A DNA stretch of 64,000 nucleotides, taken from Paenibacillus sp. G2S3. Its GTDB lineage: Bacteria; Bacillota; Bacilli; Paenibacillales; Paenibacillaceae. The stretch is taken from the NCBI RefSeq assembly GCF_030123105.1, contig NZ_CP126095.1, forward strand, positions 5,332,001 to 5,396,000. The letters are read 5' to 3'. Within the stretch, counting starts at the first letter, position 1. The number at the start of each line of letters is the position of its first letter. This document shows, one piece after another, positions 28,580 through 37,788 of this stretch. The position numbers were made by a program, and so were the translations under genes. Below the pieces are notes generated by a model. That model did not search any database. It saw only the letters and a list, made by a program, of their open reading frames with translations, and was not told the DNA's origin.

Positions 28580-29762
28580 CTAATTTCCTTTCTCTGATTT
28601 TACTTGCAACTATACTCATTTGTTTTTCCCAAGTAAAATTATCTTCAGCAAATTTTCTTAATGTCTCTTCAATGGGTAGTTCAGCAATTCTCTCTAAAAA
28701 ATTCATAACAGTATTCATATTTAAAGCTTCCTCATTATGCGGTATTTTTAAAGCATAAGTGAAATCTTCTGGGATCTGTTTTTCATTGTACGCATATACG
28801 AAGGGAATCCCTCTAGCACAATATTCTTTAGTCTTTAAGGTAGACCCTTGTAAAACCCCTATTCTATGCATTCCTAATGAGGAAATTCCTAAATCAGCTT
28901 TATCAAATAGATTATCAAGTTCCTTACCACTACGCATTCCGCAAAAGCACACATTTCCCTCTAATGATAACTTCGAACTAAGTAACTTTAAATTCTCAAT
29001 TTCTCTTCCCTCTCCTACAATATAAAATTTAATGTTTCTCATATTAGATCGTTGATCACTCTGATAATAATTAGCTAATCCATGAAGCACTCTATCATAT
29101 CCATGCCATACATCAACATTCGCAACTCCTAATAATACTAAATTATCAGCATCAGTAGTTCTCTCTATTGATTTTGTTACTATAGGAATATCTTCAATTG
29201 TTACACCATTTTCGATCTCTATAACATCTATTCCCCATATTTTTTTATAAGACATGAAAGTGACTATATATGAGACAAATTTTTTAATTTTTCTACTTAA
29301 CAACTTATGTATAAGTCCTCCGATTATTTGGAAAATTAATCGTTTGATTTTTCTATTTTTAAAAAGCTGTTTGCAATACATAATATATTCTTTTCCAATA
29401 GGATATGTTGGCATTTCTAAATATACGTCAATCCCTTTCCTTTTAAATAAATTCAAGGTTTTATAGAACGCTGGGTCTACAAAACCAGGGGTCCTAATAT
29501 ATACAACATCATACACATTATGGGATAGAAGTATTTTTAAGGATTTATAAATACTTGAACGATACCATAATCCCGAAATATTATATTCTTTTAATACAGC
29601 TTCTGCGGTATTAATAAATATTAATTTATCTTCCTTTCTATAAGCTAATTCTATTTCAAATCCTTGTTTCTCCATTGCTTTAAACTGCCATAATACTTTT
29701 TTTCGAATTCCAATAGAAGATGTATCGAACAAATCAAAGTATACTAAATATAAGATTTTCAC
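28554..29762 (-). CDS. Glycosyltransferase, group 1 / GT4-like
   Basis: 402-residue GT-B-type glycosyltransferase. The C-terminal domain shows LVLLGVANVDVWHGYDRVLHGL, FYIVGEGREIENLK, and ADLGISSLGMHRIGVLQGSTLKTKEYCARGIPFV, the donor-binding region. It should add one sugar to the lipid-linked repeat unit on the cytoplasmic side. The start is GTG with GAGGTGG nearby. It is AT-rich, and its 3' end runs 26 nt into the Wzy gene. Donor and linkage cannot be told from sequence. Confidence 0.83.
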   Translation of the reverse strand: MKILYLVYFDLFDTSSIGIRKKVLWQFKAMEKQGFEIELAYRKEDKLIFINTAEAVLKEYNISGLWYRSSIYKSLKILLSHNVYDVVYIRTPGFVDPAFYKTLNLFKRKGIDVYLEMPTYPIGKEYIMYCKQLFKNRKIKRLIFQIIGGLIHKLLSRKIKKFVSYIVTFMSYKKIWGIDVIEIENGVTIEDIPIVTKSIERTTDADNLVLLGVANVDVWHGYDRVLHGLANYYQSDQRSNMRNIKFYIVGEGREIENLKLLSSKLSLEGNVCFCGMRSGKELDNLFDKADLGISSLGMHRIGVLQGSTLKTKEYCARGIPFVYAYNEKQIPEDFTYALKIPHNEEALNMNTVMNFLERIAELPIEETLRKFAEDNFTWEKQMSIVASKIRERKLDESFNGEL

Positions 29763-29780
29763 ACTCCACCTCTATTTTCA

Positions 29781-30581
29781 TCATGTTGTCCTTTCGTTTC
29801 GCAATACATTAATAACTCTATAAGGTATTAGCCCCACTATTATTGGTTTAAGTACATAAATCAAACCTAATGGTAATAATCCAAGTTGTTTAAATCCTTT
29901 ATATTTCACCTTAGCCTCATCAATGCGAAATTTGTATTTCCGCCTTTTATAAGCACTAGAATCTTCTCTGTACCTATATAGAGTTTCATTCAAGTTAAAA
30001 CCCTTCATTCCTAAGCTATATAGTCGCATAAATAAATCGTAGTCTTCGCATCGTAATGTTTCTTTCGAAACTCTATATCCATCTACTTTCATTAAAGCGT
30101 TTTTTCGGATCATTATGCTCGGATGAATAAATGGAGAGTTAAATAGGAAACTCTTATCTATTGGTTTTTCGATCATTTTTCTATGTCCCCAGTCACCACT
30201 ATCATCAAATAAAACCGCACTACATCCTACTAACGCATATTCATTATTATTATCTAGAAAATCAACTTGATTTTGAAACCTTTTTTCCGTTGAGATGTCA
30301 TCAGCATCCATTCTAGCAATGTATTCCCCTTTTGCTATTTGAAGACAACTATTTAATGTCGCTGCTAAGCCTTTATTTATATCGTTTTTCAAAAGAATAA
30401 TTCTATTATCTTTGCGACAAACAAATTGTAAGAACTCAAACGATTCATTATTAGAACCATCATCACATATAATAAATTCAAAATCCGAATATGTTTGATT
30501 TAAAATAGAATTAATAGCCTGTAACAACATCTCTTTATTGCTTGGATTATAAACTCCCATCACAACCGATATTTTTGGCAA
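29781..30581 (-). CDS. Glycosyltransferase family 2
   Basis: 266-residue GT-A enzyme. The N-terminal motif ISVVMGVYNPSNKEMLLQAINSIL and IICDDGSNN bind the nucleotide, and MDADD (91-95) is the metal-binding DxD motif; CEDYDLFMRLYSLG follows as the acceptor-side ED motif. A short hydrophobic C-terminal segment may contact the membrane. The start is TTG with a strong GGAGG at 8 nt. Its role is one sugar transfer in repeat-unit assembly. Confidence 0.88.
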   Translation of the reverse strand: MPKISVVMGVYNPSNKEMLLQAINSILNQTYSDFEFIICDDGSNNESFEFLQFVCRKDNRIILLKNDINKGLAATLNSCLQIAKGEYIARMDADDISTEKRFQNQVDFLDNNNEYALVGCSAVLFDDSGDWGHRKMIEKPIDKSFLFNSPFIHPSIMIRKNALMKVDGYRVSKETLRCEDYDLFMRLYSLGMKGFNLNETLYRYREDSSAYKRRKYKFRIDEAKVKYKGFKQLGLLPLGLIYVLKPIIVGLIPYRVINVLRNERTT

Positions 30582-30636
30582 TTAAAGCACCTCCCCATTT
30601 TTTCTATCAAACTAAATCACTACTAAAGAGCATCGT

Positions 30637-31752
30637 TCAAAACATATTATAAATATCTTTCATTTCTTCCATAACATTTTCAAGTATATATGGACTGGAA
30701 AATTCCAAACTCATTTGACCCATTTCAAGCTTCATATTCTTCAAATTATAAATTTTTTCTATAAATTTGCTTAAATCTTGAGTTTTATTTAAATCGAATA
30801 AAAAACCGTTTTGAAAATCCTTCACCAATTCAAGGTGACCTCGATTAACAGATGCCACAATTGGCAGAGCACAGCACATACTCTCAATAATATTCAGTCC
30901 TAATCCTTCGCGAATACTAGATGCTACAGCAATGTCGCACATTGGATATATATCACTTAAGTCCTTTCTATATCCTAAGAATTTAACATTATCCTGCAAA
31001 CCCAGTTTCTCAACTAAAATTTTGTACTCTTGAGTAGATGATCCTTCACCAACTAATAATAGCTTTATCTCAGGAATGCTGGCCTTCAGATTCATAATTT
31101 CTTCTATTAGGATTCTTTGGTTCTTATTCTTATTTAACTCCGCTGCGTATATTAATAAAAAATCTTCAACATCAAACTCATACCTAGCTCTTAATTCTTG
31201 TTTTCTTTCAATAGTGATTGGTCGATAAATTGATTGATTCACCCCAACTCCATGCACGTGCTTTATATTTTCAGCTTTAAATTTATATTTCAAAGCGGAA
31301 TTGAAATCTTCAGTATTTATTGTTATTAAACAATCCGTATATCTTGACAAATATTTTTCCACAGGTAAATAAATAAACCAATTCAAAAAATTGGCACCCT
31401 TGTAAAAATGAAATCCATGTGCGGTATAAATTATATTTGTTCCATTCTTACGAGCAGCTTTAGCAGCTAAACGAGTGACAACACCTCCGACAGGTGTGTG
31501 GCAATGTATAATATTGTATTTATTTTCATTAATAATTTTTCTTAGATTAAAAAAAGCTTTCAAGTTACCACTTTTAAATGGTGACCGTTCAAAAGGCACA
31601 TTAAATTGCTTATCTACTAATTCGAGTTTTTCGCATCCATTAGTTGCCACATGAACTTCCCATCCCTGTTCTCTAAACCACTGTAGATAAGGTAGATGAA
31701 ATGCTTTAATATGAGAAATAACAGTTGCACAAAATAAAACCTTTTTTGACAC
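30637..31752 (-). CDS. Glycosyltransferase family 4 (EpsD-like)
   Basis: 371-residue GT-B enzyme resembling EpsD-type transferases: KVLFCATVISHIKAFHLPYLQWFREQGWEVHVAT at the N-terminus, IIHCHTPVGGVVTRLAA, TAHGFHFYKG, and the C-terminal VASSIREGLGLNIIESMCCALPIVAS with the E-x7-E donor site. As the first glycosyltransferase gene after the initiating enzymes in transcription order, it may add the second sugar. The start is GTG with AAGGATGA upstream. Confidence 0.87.
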   Translation of the reverse strand: MSKKVLFCATVISHIKAFHLPYLQWFREQGWEVHVATNGCEKLELVDKQFNVPFERSPFKSGNLKAFFNLRKIINENKYNIIHCHTPVGGVVTRLAAKAARKNGTNIIYTAHGFHFYKGANFLNWFIYLPVEKYLSRYTDCLITINTEDFNSALKYKFKAENIKHVHGVGVNQSIYRPITIERKQELRARYEFDVEDFLLIYAAELNKNKNQRILIEEIMNLKASIPEIKLLLVGEGSSTQEYKILVEKLGLQDNVKFLGYRKDLSDIYPMCDIAVASSIREGLGLNIIESMCCALPIVASVNRGHLELVKDFQNGFLFDLNKTQDLSKFIEKIYNLKNMKLEMGQMSLEFSSPYILENVMEEMKDIYNMF

Positions 31753-31859
31753 TTTACGCTCATCCTTACTTTATCAATTTCAAAAAACCGTAATTAATAA
31801 TAATGTCTTTCTATTAATAGGCCTATACTTACCAAAGTTTAAAAAGTCACTTCATAATT

Positions 31860-32831
31860 TCATCTTACATTTCCAAGGTACCATTGTTTGCAATCTCTAA
31901 ATCCATCTACAAAGCCAAATTCAATATAATCCCCAATCAATTCTTTACTATAAGAAGCATCATATTTCGTTTCTTTTATTAAAGCCTTAGCTTTGTACGA
32001 TAGATTGCGTTTGAAGAACTTGTCAATCAATAATAGAACAAAAAAAGACACTTTATAGGGAATACGAATGATATAAAGTTTAGTATTTATTTCATTTGAA
32101 ACTTGTCGTATCAAATTAACAAAAGAAACCTCTAATGAATCCGAAATAATAAATCGTTCCCCCAAAGTCTTATCAGTGAGAATAGTTGAAACAATTCCAT
32201 TAACTGCATCCTTTACATAAGTGAACGATTTTACATTTTTACCAAACCCAAGTATAGGGAATATTCTCTTTTTTATAATTTTTATTAACCCTCCAAAATT
32301 CCCTCTATCGTATTTCCCAAACAACGTCCCTAATTGCACTATACTAACAGGAAATCCAAAGTCACTGAAATATCCCAGAGCAATTTCTTCAGCTGCAAGT
32401 TTCGATTTTCCATATATACTGGCTGGAATACGCTTGGATGATTCACTTACAATTGAACTATCTTCATATGTAGCCACTGTACTTATTAAAATAAACCTGG
32501 AAATATTATTTGCCATACTTAATTTCATAAGATTATCAGTTTGTGTTACATTAATTTGAATAAAATCTTCTTCAGAAGAATTATATGAATGGACTTGAGC
32601 TGCACAGTTAATAACAATGTCAACATTACTTAATGCCTGGTTGATTACATCTTCTGAAGAAAGATCGCCATGAATAATGACGACTCGTTCATCAGAAGAT
32701 GACAAAAAACCTTTATTTCTAACTAAGCATCTAATTTCTTTGCAATCAAAATCCAACAATCTATCTAATAAATGATTACCAACGCATCCAGTAGCACCAG
32801 TAATAAATATCACCTTACCTGTTAATTCCAT
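31860..32831 (-). CDS. NAD-dependent SDR epimerase/reductase of the WbpV type
   Basis: 323 residues of the extended short-chain dehydrogenase family: FITGATGCVGNHLLDRLL for cofactor binding, a catalytic SIYGKSKLAAEE (Y-x3-K) and a preceding LISTVATY Ser/Thr site. In many clusters such a protein sits next to the initiating sugar transferase and reduces the 4-keto sugar made by a WbpM-type dehydratase, giving UDP-QuiNAc or UDP-FucNAc. A WbpM-like gene is present four genes upstream, which supports that role here; the product isomer is not predictable. Confidence 0.8.
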   Translation of the reverse strand: MELTGKVIFITGATGCVGNHLLDRLLDFDCKEIRCLVRNKGFLSSSDERVVIIHGDLSSEDVINQALSNVDIVINCAAQVHSYNSSEEDFIQINVTQTDNLMKLSMANNISRFILISTVATYEDSSIVSESSKRIPASIYGKSKLAAEEIALGYFSDFGFPVSIVQLGTLFGKYDRGNFGGLIKIIKKRIFPILGFGKNVKSFTYVKDAVNGIVSTILTDKTLGERFIISDSLEVSFVNLIRQVSNEINTKLYIIRIPYKVSFFVLLLIDKFFKRNLSYKAKALIKETKYDASYSKELIGDYIEFGFVDGFRDCKQWYLGNVR

Positions 32832-32837
32832 CCGGTT

Positions 32838-33392
32838 TCACCCACTTACACCTCTTGCTCTAATAACAGAAGAGATAGTTATTAATAAAATTTTAAAATC
32901 AAAACGTAAGGATCGATGTTTTAAATAATACTCATCAAAATCAGCTTTCTGATAATCACTGATCTCATCTCGTCCATTTACTTGTGCCCATCCTGTAAGA
33001 CCAGGCACTAATGAGTGAATTCCCCTTTTTGTTCGATCAGTAATCAAACCTTCTTGATTATATAAGGCAGGTCTTGGACCTACAAAACTCATATGACCCA
33101 ACAAAATATTCATTAGTTGTGGTATCTCATCAAGACTTGATTTTCTAAGCCACTTACCAGTAGCAGTTATGTAACCTTTCGACTCAATTAAATGTGTAGG
33201 TAGATTTGGTGTATTTATAGCCATTGTTCTGAATTTAAATATAGTAAATATACAATTGTTTTTCCCGATTCGTTGTTGTGTAAAAAAAACTGATCCAGGA
33301 GAATCCAACCTTATTAAAATAGGTATAAATATAAAAAAGGGAGAAAACAAAATTAATAAGAAGGTCGCTAAAAAAATATCAAAAACACGTTT
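32838..33392 (-). CDS. Initiating undecaprenyl-phosphate sugar phosphotransferase (PglC/WcaJ type)
   Basis: A small monotopic phosphoglycosyltransferase (184 aa) that transfers sugar-1-phosphate to undecaprenyl phosphate and starts repeat-unit synthesis. It has the N-terminal reentrant helix (MKRVFDIFLATFLLILFSP), FFTQQRIGKN, KFRTM, the catalytic Asp-Glu pair in LRKSSLDEIPQL, and SFVGPRPALYNQ with PGLTGWAQVNGR. An ATG at 33455 would add 21 residues, but its ribosome binding site is poor and the family begins at the ATG at 33392. It lacks the large N-terminal membrane domain of WcaJ/WbaP. Confidence 0.9.
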   Translation of the reverse strand, partial: KRVFDIFLATFLLILFSPFFIFIPILIRLDSPGSVFFTQQRIGKNNCIFTIFKFRTMAINTPNLPTHLIESKGYITATGKWLRKSSLDEIPQLMNILLGHMSFVGPRPALYNQEGLITDRTKRGIHSLVPGLTGWAQVNGRDEISDYQKADFDEYYLKHRSLRFDFKILLITISSVIRARGVSG

Positions 33393-33491
33393 CATAATAA
33401 TCACCCGACTAATTATTTTTTCCCGCTTATTTAATAGTCCATCTACAATACTCATTCCTTGAATCTGTGAAAAATTCTCCTTACTGCTTTC

Positions 33492-34517
33492 TTAGTTAGC
33501 CATTCCCTCGGCAATTTCCTTACCCAAATTAAGCTGTGCCTCAAATTCACTTCTATACTGACTAATGATTGCCGTACTATAACCATTGCTGTTCAGTTTT
33601 TGTTCAGTGTCAGCAACTATACTATTGAAGCTAGCTCTAAACGCTGATAGTTGTTGTACACCTTTAGCCTTAATGCTTTTCTTACTGGCCTCATCTTTTG
33701 CTCCGAGATACTCTAACGCAATGCTCATTAAAGTCGATTGGCTTTGACCTTTAAGCGCAATAAGCTTGGCTTCCGTTTCACTAGTAATGGTTTCATAAGA
33801 AACTTTACCAGTTCCCGCTGAACCACCATTAACTGCACCAGTTGAATCCGTTGGTGCTGGTGTCGCTACTGGAGATGGGTCCTTGCCATTGTTACCAGTC
33901 GAACTATTAGTGCCACCTTGCTCTTGATACGCCTTAGAAGCAGCAGTAACGGTCTTCGTCTTCTGATCCCAGCTAATGTTATGACCTACAGATTCCGATA
34001 AGAAACGTAGAGGTACATATAAAGAGCCATTCAGAATGAAGCTGGACTGGCCCGTAGGTAATGCCTTGGTTGCACCATTAAATACATAACTCGCCTTAAC
34101 TTGATTGAGTACAAGATTCTTAGATACTGCTGAAGCACTATTCCCGTTTGTTGCGTTCATTAAATACTCTTTAATCACAACTTGTTCTGAGCTGTTAGGC
34201 TCTGCTACGGTAACTTTAACGTTTTTAGCATCCCAGCTCACGCTCTTCTGCAATGCATATGACATAAAGCGTAATGGAACATAAGTTGTATTGTTGTACA
34301 TGAATACATATTGACCTGCAGGGGTCCCAATACTCACTCCATCAAAAATCATATTCACGTTCATGCTCTGCACTTTAATCGTAGGATTTGCAGCCTTAGT
34401 TGTTGTACTTGGGACCGCCGCTGCTGATACGGAAATAGGAGCGGATGCCGTTAAGGGTGCTAACCCTATTGAAGCTATTAATGATAGAGCTATGACTGGT
34501 AGCGTTGCTTTAGACAT
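33492..34517 (-). CDS. Secreted protein with two copper-amine-oxidase N-terminal-like domains
   Basis: 341 residues. A signal peptide (cleavage near ISVSA-AA, residue ~33) is followed by two repeats of the copper-amine-oxidase N domain, each with a YVPLRF motif (FMYNNTTYVPLRFMSYALQ and FILNGSLYVPLRFLSESVG). A Ser/Gly/Thr linker and a helical C-terminal domain come next. These domains are common in Paenibacillus surface proteins and do not imply amine oxidase activity. It sits inside the EPS operon, directly after a membrane-anchored unknown, which suggests a cell-surface or matrix role. Function is unknown. Confidence 0.8.
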   Translation of the reverse strand: MSKATLPVIALSLIASIGLAPLTASAPISVSAAAVPSTTTKAANPTIKVQSMNVNMIFDGVSIGTPAGQYVFMYNNTTYVPLRFMSYALQKSVSWDAKNVKVTVAEPNSSEQVVIKEYLMNATNGNSASAVSKNLVLNQVKASYVFNGATKALPTGQSSFILNGSLYVPLRFLSESVGHNISWDQKTKTVTAASKAYQEQGGTNSSTGNNGKDPSPVATPAPTDSTGAVNGGSAGTGKVSYETITSETEAKLIALKGQSQSTLMSIALEYLGAKDEASKKSIKAKGVQQLSAFRASFNSIVADTEQKLNSNGYSTAIISQYRSEFEAQLNLGKEIAEGMAN

Positions 34518-34519
34518 AC

Positions 34520-35203
34520 TTATTCACTTCCCTTTTCTTTCGCTTTTAATTGCTCTTCTTCTTTAAGAATTTGATCACGTGTCTTCCCTTGACTCACACC
34601 ATACTTCTTAGCAACCTGTGACAGTTCATTGTATTGTTCTTCGGATACTTTACCGAGGATGATACTGCGTGCTTCCTGCTTCTCGTCAAGCGTTAGGCCA
34701 CCCTTGGCTAACTCTTTTAACCGATTAATATCAGATACACTTAGTTGACCGAGCACAATAGCAGCTACGTCTGCTTTATCCTTCATCGTTACATTATCTT
34801 GAATTTCTTTAGCTTTATCTGTTGAGATCTGTGCCGTATAGCCATCTGAAGAGCTATCTTTCGAATCTGTTGATGGGGCTTTCGTAGGTTGACTAGTAGT
34901 AGAAGCTGTTGTATCTTTTCCAGTTTCCTCAGTACCTTTGCTAGCCATATCATCTGTTGGTGGAGTAGTAGGTGCTACAGATGCTACAGGTTCGACATTA
35001 TCATCCACAACTGTATCTCCTGGTGTGATTCCTTGATCTTGACCACCACTAACTTGATCCTCAGACTCCAGATCAAAGCCATCTGCCATTGAATTCATCA
35101 GCTTATCCACAGCATAATTAGCAGCGAACAGACCACCTACACCCAAAACTACAATGATTGACAGCGTCCATAAAAGGATCTTTTTCCATCGTTTGTTGAA
35201 CAT
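34520..35203 (-). CDS. Membrane-anchored hypothetical protein in the EPS operon
   Basis: 227 residues: a short basic N-terminus, one membrane helix at ~9-29 (ILLWTLSIIVVLGVGGLF), a Ser/Thr/Asp-rich disordered extracellular linker (~40-125), and a helical C-terminal region with two similar segments, VAAIVLGQLSVSDINRLKELAKGG and ARSIILGKVSEEQYNELSQVAKKYG. I do not recognise the family. It ends 2 nt before the copper-amine-oxidase-like gene, so the two exported proteins are probably made together and may act on the polymer or its attachment. Confidence 0.8.
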   Translation of the reverse strand: MFNKRWKKILLWTLSIIVVLGVGGLFAANYAVDKLMNSMADGFDLESEDQVSGGQDQGITPGDTVVDDNVEPVASVAPTTPPTDDMASKGTEETGKDTTASTTSQPTKAPSTDSKDSSSDGYTAQISTDKAKEIQDNVTMKDKADVAAIVLGQLSVSDINRLKELAKGGLTLDEKQEARSIILGKVSEEQYNELSQVAKKYGVSQGKTRDQILKEEEQLKAKEKGSE

Positions 35204-35227
35204 TTAAGTATCCCCTTTATGAATAAA

Positions 35228-37060
35228 TTAGCTGATAGCAACTTGGGCAACGGGCTGCATGGGTACAATCTGATTGATCACTTCACGTATAACTTCAGGT
35301 TCTTCAGCTAGGACACGATCCAATCGTTTAAACTCCAGTTCTAGCTGATTCAGACTTATCACATTAGGTCTACCGATAAATATTCTTCCGTGATCTGTAG
35401 AGCCTAAATTCTCTTCATCTGTTAACAGTTCTTCATATAACTTCTCGCCCTCACGAATACCGGAGAACTGAATATCAATATCCCTATAAGGTTCATAACC
35501 AGAGAGCGTAATCAAATCTTCCGCTAACGTTAGAATCTTTACGGGTTCTCCCATATCCAGAATGAACACTTCGCCACCTTTTGCAAAAGAACCCGACTGG
35601 ATTACAAGCTGAACAGCTTCTGGAATCGTCATAAAATAACGGACCATTTCTGGATGAGTAACAGTGACTGGTCCACCAGCAGCAATCTGCTCTTTAAAGG
35701 CCGGGATTACACTTCCACGACTACCAAGCACGTTCCCAAAACGCACGGCTGAGAACTTCGTGCTACTTGTGGTATGCAGACTTTGCACATACATTTCAGC
35801 AATACGCTTAGTTGCGCCCATCACACTCGTTGGGTTAACCGCTTTATCCGAGGAGATCATTACAAATCTCTCCGCACCATATTTATCTGCACAATCCGCA
35901 ACATTCCTTGTTCCGAAAACATTATTCTTAATGGCTTCGGAAGGGTTCCGCTCCATTAATGGGACGTGTTTATGTGCTGCCGCATGAAAGACAACATGTG
36001 GCTTATGGCTGCTGAATACATCCATCATCCGACTGCGGTCCTGAACATCCGCGATTACGGTAACAATATTCAGATCAGGAAACTTCTTACGAAGCTCCAT
36101 TTCAATCATATAAATGCTGTTCTCCCCGTGTCCAAGTAGCATTAGCTTATCGGGACCAAATGGGGCAATCTGCCGACAGAGCTCTGAACCAATAGATCCA
36201 CCAGCCCCCGTAACTAACACAGTCTTGTGGTGTACATAACCTAGAATACTGTTCAAATCTGCTATAATCGGCTCACGGCCTAGTAAATCTTCAACGCTAA
36301 CATCTCGCAGTTTCTTCACTGATATTTTTCCCGCGATCAGATCGTTAAGCGCCGGTATAATCTTTAACTTGGCCCCTGTCTTCTTCGCAAGATTAATAAT
36401 TTCAGAGATTTCAGTACGTGAAACGGAGGGCATAGCGATAATAATCTCATGAATTTCCCGTTCTTTCACAATAGCGGGAATCGCGTAACGATTGCCCAAC
36501 ACTGGTACACCCAATATAGACAAATGATATTTATTGATACTATCATCAATGAAACCTACTAGCTTGGTATGAGCAAAAGAAGGTCCCATCATTTCCCTGG
36601 CAATTAATATTCCGCAATCGCCTGCACCTACAATAAGTGTATGGGTCTTAGTGTCTTTGTAATTAATTCGGTCATTATGGAGTACTCTCCACAAAAACCG
36701 AACCCCACCTACTAATAAAAGAATAGTCTCCATCGACCTAACTTCTATTGCAAGGGGAACTCTATCTGGCAAAATCAGATACGCCAAGGCAAACGAAAAC
36801 AAAGACCCTACTACAATCGCTTTAGAAACCGATATAATCTCACCGATGCTGGCATATTGCCACATTCTTCGATAGAGGCCGAAATATATCAAACTTCCCC
36901 CGAATGCAAATGTTGCAATCAAACCAAATTGCAGCATCTGTGCACCGTATTCCTGAAGAGCGTGGTTAGGGTACCGAAATAAATAGGATGTTACAATGCT
37001 GAACCAGATGATTGCAAGGTCAATGAAGAATAAGAGAACTACTCTAGATTTCGCTGTCAT
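35228..37060 (-). CDS. WbpM/CapD-like nucleotide-sugar 4,6-dehydratase
   Basis: 610 residues: four membrane helices in the first ~110, a CoA-binding-like domain (TLIVGAGDCGILIAREM), then an SDR dehydratase with VTGAGGSIGSELCRQ and the active site SSDKAVNPTSVMGATKR. A Met stands where most SDRs have Tyr, as in WbpM. It should make the UDP-4-keto-6-deoxy-HexNAc used by the downstream SDR. The ATG at 37060 has GGAGG at 8 nt; an upstream ATG lacks a ribosome binding site. It follows the tyrosine kinase gene. Confidence 0.92.
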   Translation of the reverse strand: MTAKSRVVLLFFIDLAIIWFSIVTSYLFRYPNHALQEYGAQMLQFGLIATFAFGGSLIYFGLYRRMWQYASIGEIISVSKAIVVGSLFSFALAYLILPDRVPLAIEVRSMETILLLVGGVRFLWRVLHNDRINYKDTKTHTLIVGAGDCGILIAREMMGPSFAHTKLVGFIDDSINKYHLSILGVPVLGNRYAIPAIVKEREIHEIIIAMPSVSRTEISEIINLAKKTGAKLKIIPALNDLIAGKISVKKLRDVSVEDLLGREPIIADLNSILGYVHHKTVLVTGAGGSIGSELCRQIAPFGPDKLMLLGHGENSIYMIEMELRKKFPDLNIVTVIADVQDRSRMMDVFSSHKPHVVFHAAAHKHVPLMERNPSEAIKNNVFGTRNVADCADKYGAERFVMISSDKAVNPTSVMGATKRIAEMYVQSLHTTSSTKFSAVRFGNVLGSRGSVIPAFKEQIAAGGPVTVTHPEMVRYFMTIPEAVQLVIQSGSFAKGGEVFILDMGEPVKILTLAEDLITLSGYEPYRDIDIQFSGIREGEKLYEELLTDEENLGSTDHGRIFIGRPNVISLNQLELEFKRLDRVLAEEPEVIREVINQIVPMQPVAQVAIS

Positions 37061-37101
37061 TTTCAGTGCCTCCAAAAACAACATTATTGTTAAAGAACAA
37101 A

Positions 37102-37788
37102 TCAATTTCCATAGTAGTAGTAATAGTAACCTTCGCTGGCTTTACGTTTTACATTATTAAGAACCACGCCAAGCATTTTCGCACCAACACGATCGAGGTT
37201 AGCTTTAGCTTTTACAGCAATATCCCGCTTTACCTTGCCATAGCTGACAACCATAATGACACCATCACTCTTGGAAGCCATAATCTGCGCATCTGTAACC
37301 GCCAATAACGGTGGAGTATCAATAAGAATGACATCATAACGCTGGCGCAAGTCCTGCAAAAGAGTACTCATCCGATTAGAAGCCATCATTTCTGCTGGAT
37401 TTGGAGGAATCGGTCCCGAGGTCATAATGGAAAGATTGGAAACACCAGAATCTTGAACAGTATCCTCAAGAACCGCCTGCTGCGACAGTAGTGAAGATAA
37501 TCCAAAACGGTTACTAAGCGAAAAAGTCTTATGTGCTGTCGGTTTCCGCAAATCCGCGTCAATCAACAATACTTTCTTATCTGCCTGTGCATAAGCCGCA
37601 GCTAAATTAGCAGAAACTGTTGATTTACCTTCTTCCGGTCCGGACGAAGTTACCATAATTACTTGAATAGTCTCATCTACAGAAGAAAAATCAATATTCG
37701 TGCGTAGCGCACGAAACGCTTCAGATACAGGGGAGCGAGGGTTCGTAACGGTAATCAGATGTCTTTGTTTATTTGGCAGCTGTGACAT
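37102..37788 (-). CDS. Bacterial tyrosine kinase (CapB/EpsB type)
   Basis: A BY-kinase that controls polysaccharide chain length with its membrane activator. Of 228 residues, Walker A is SSGPEEGKST (48-57), Walker A' is VLLIDADLRKP (~73-83) and Walker B is VILIDTPPLL. The C-terminus is a tyrosine cluster of six consecutive Tyr ending GN, the autophosphorylation site. An in-frame TTG at 37794 is the alternative start; the gene overlaps the end of the activator gene either way. Confidence 0.94.
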   Translation of the reverse strand: MSQLPNKQRHLITVTNPRSPVSEAFRALRTNIDFSSVDETIQVIMVTSSGPEEGKSTVSANLAAAYAQADKKVLLIDADLRKPTAHKTFSLSNRFGLSSLLSQQAVLEDTVQDSGVSNLSIMTSGPIPPNPAEMMASNRMSTLLQDLRQRYDVILIDTPPLLAVTDAQIMASKSDGVIMVVSYGKVKRDIAVKAKANLDRVGAKMLGVVLNNVKRKASEGYYYYYYGN

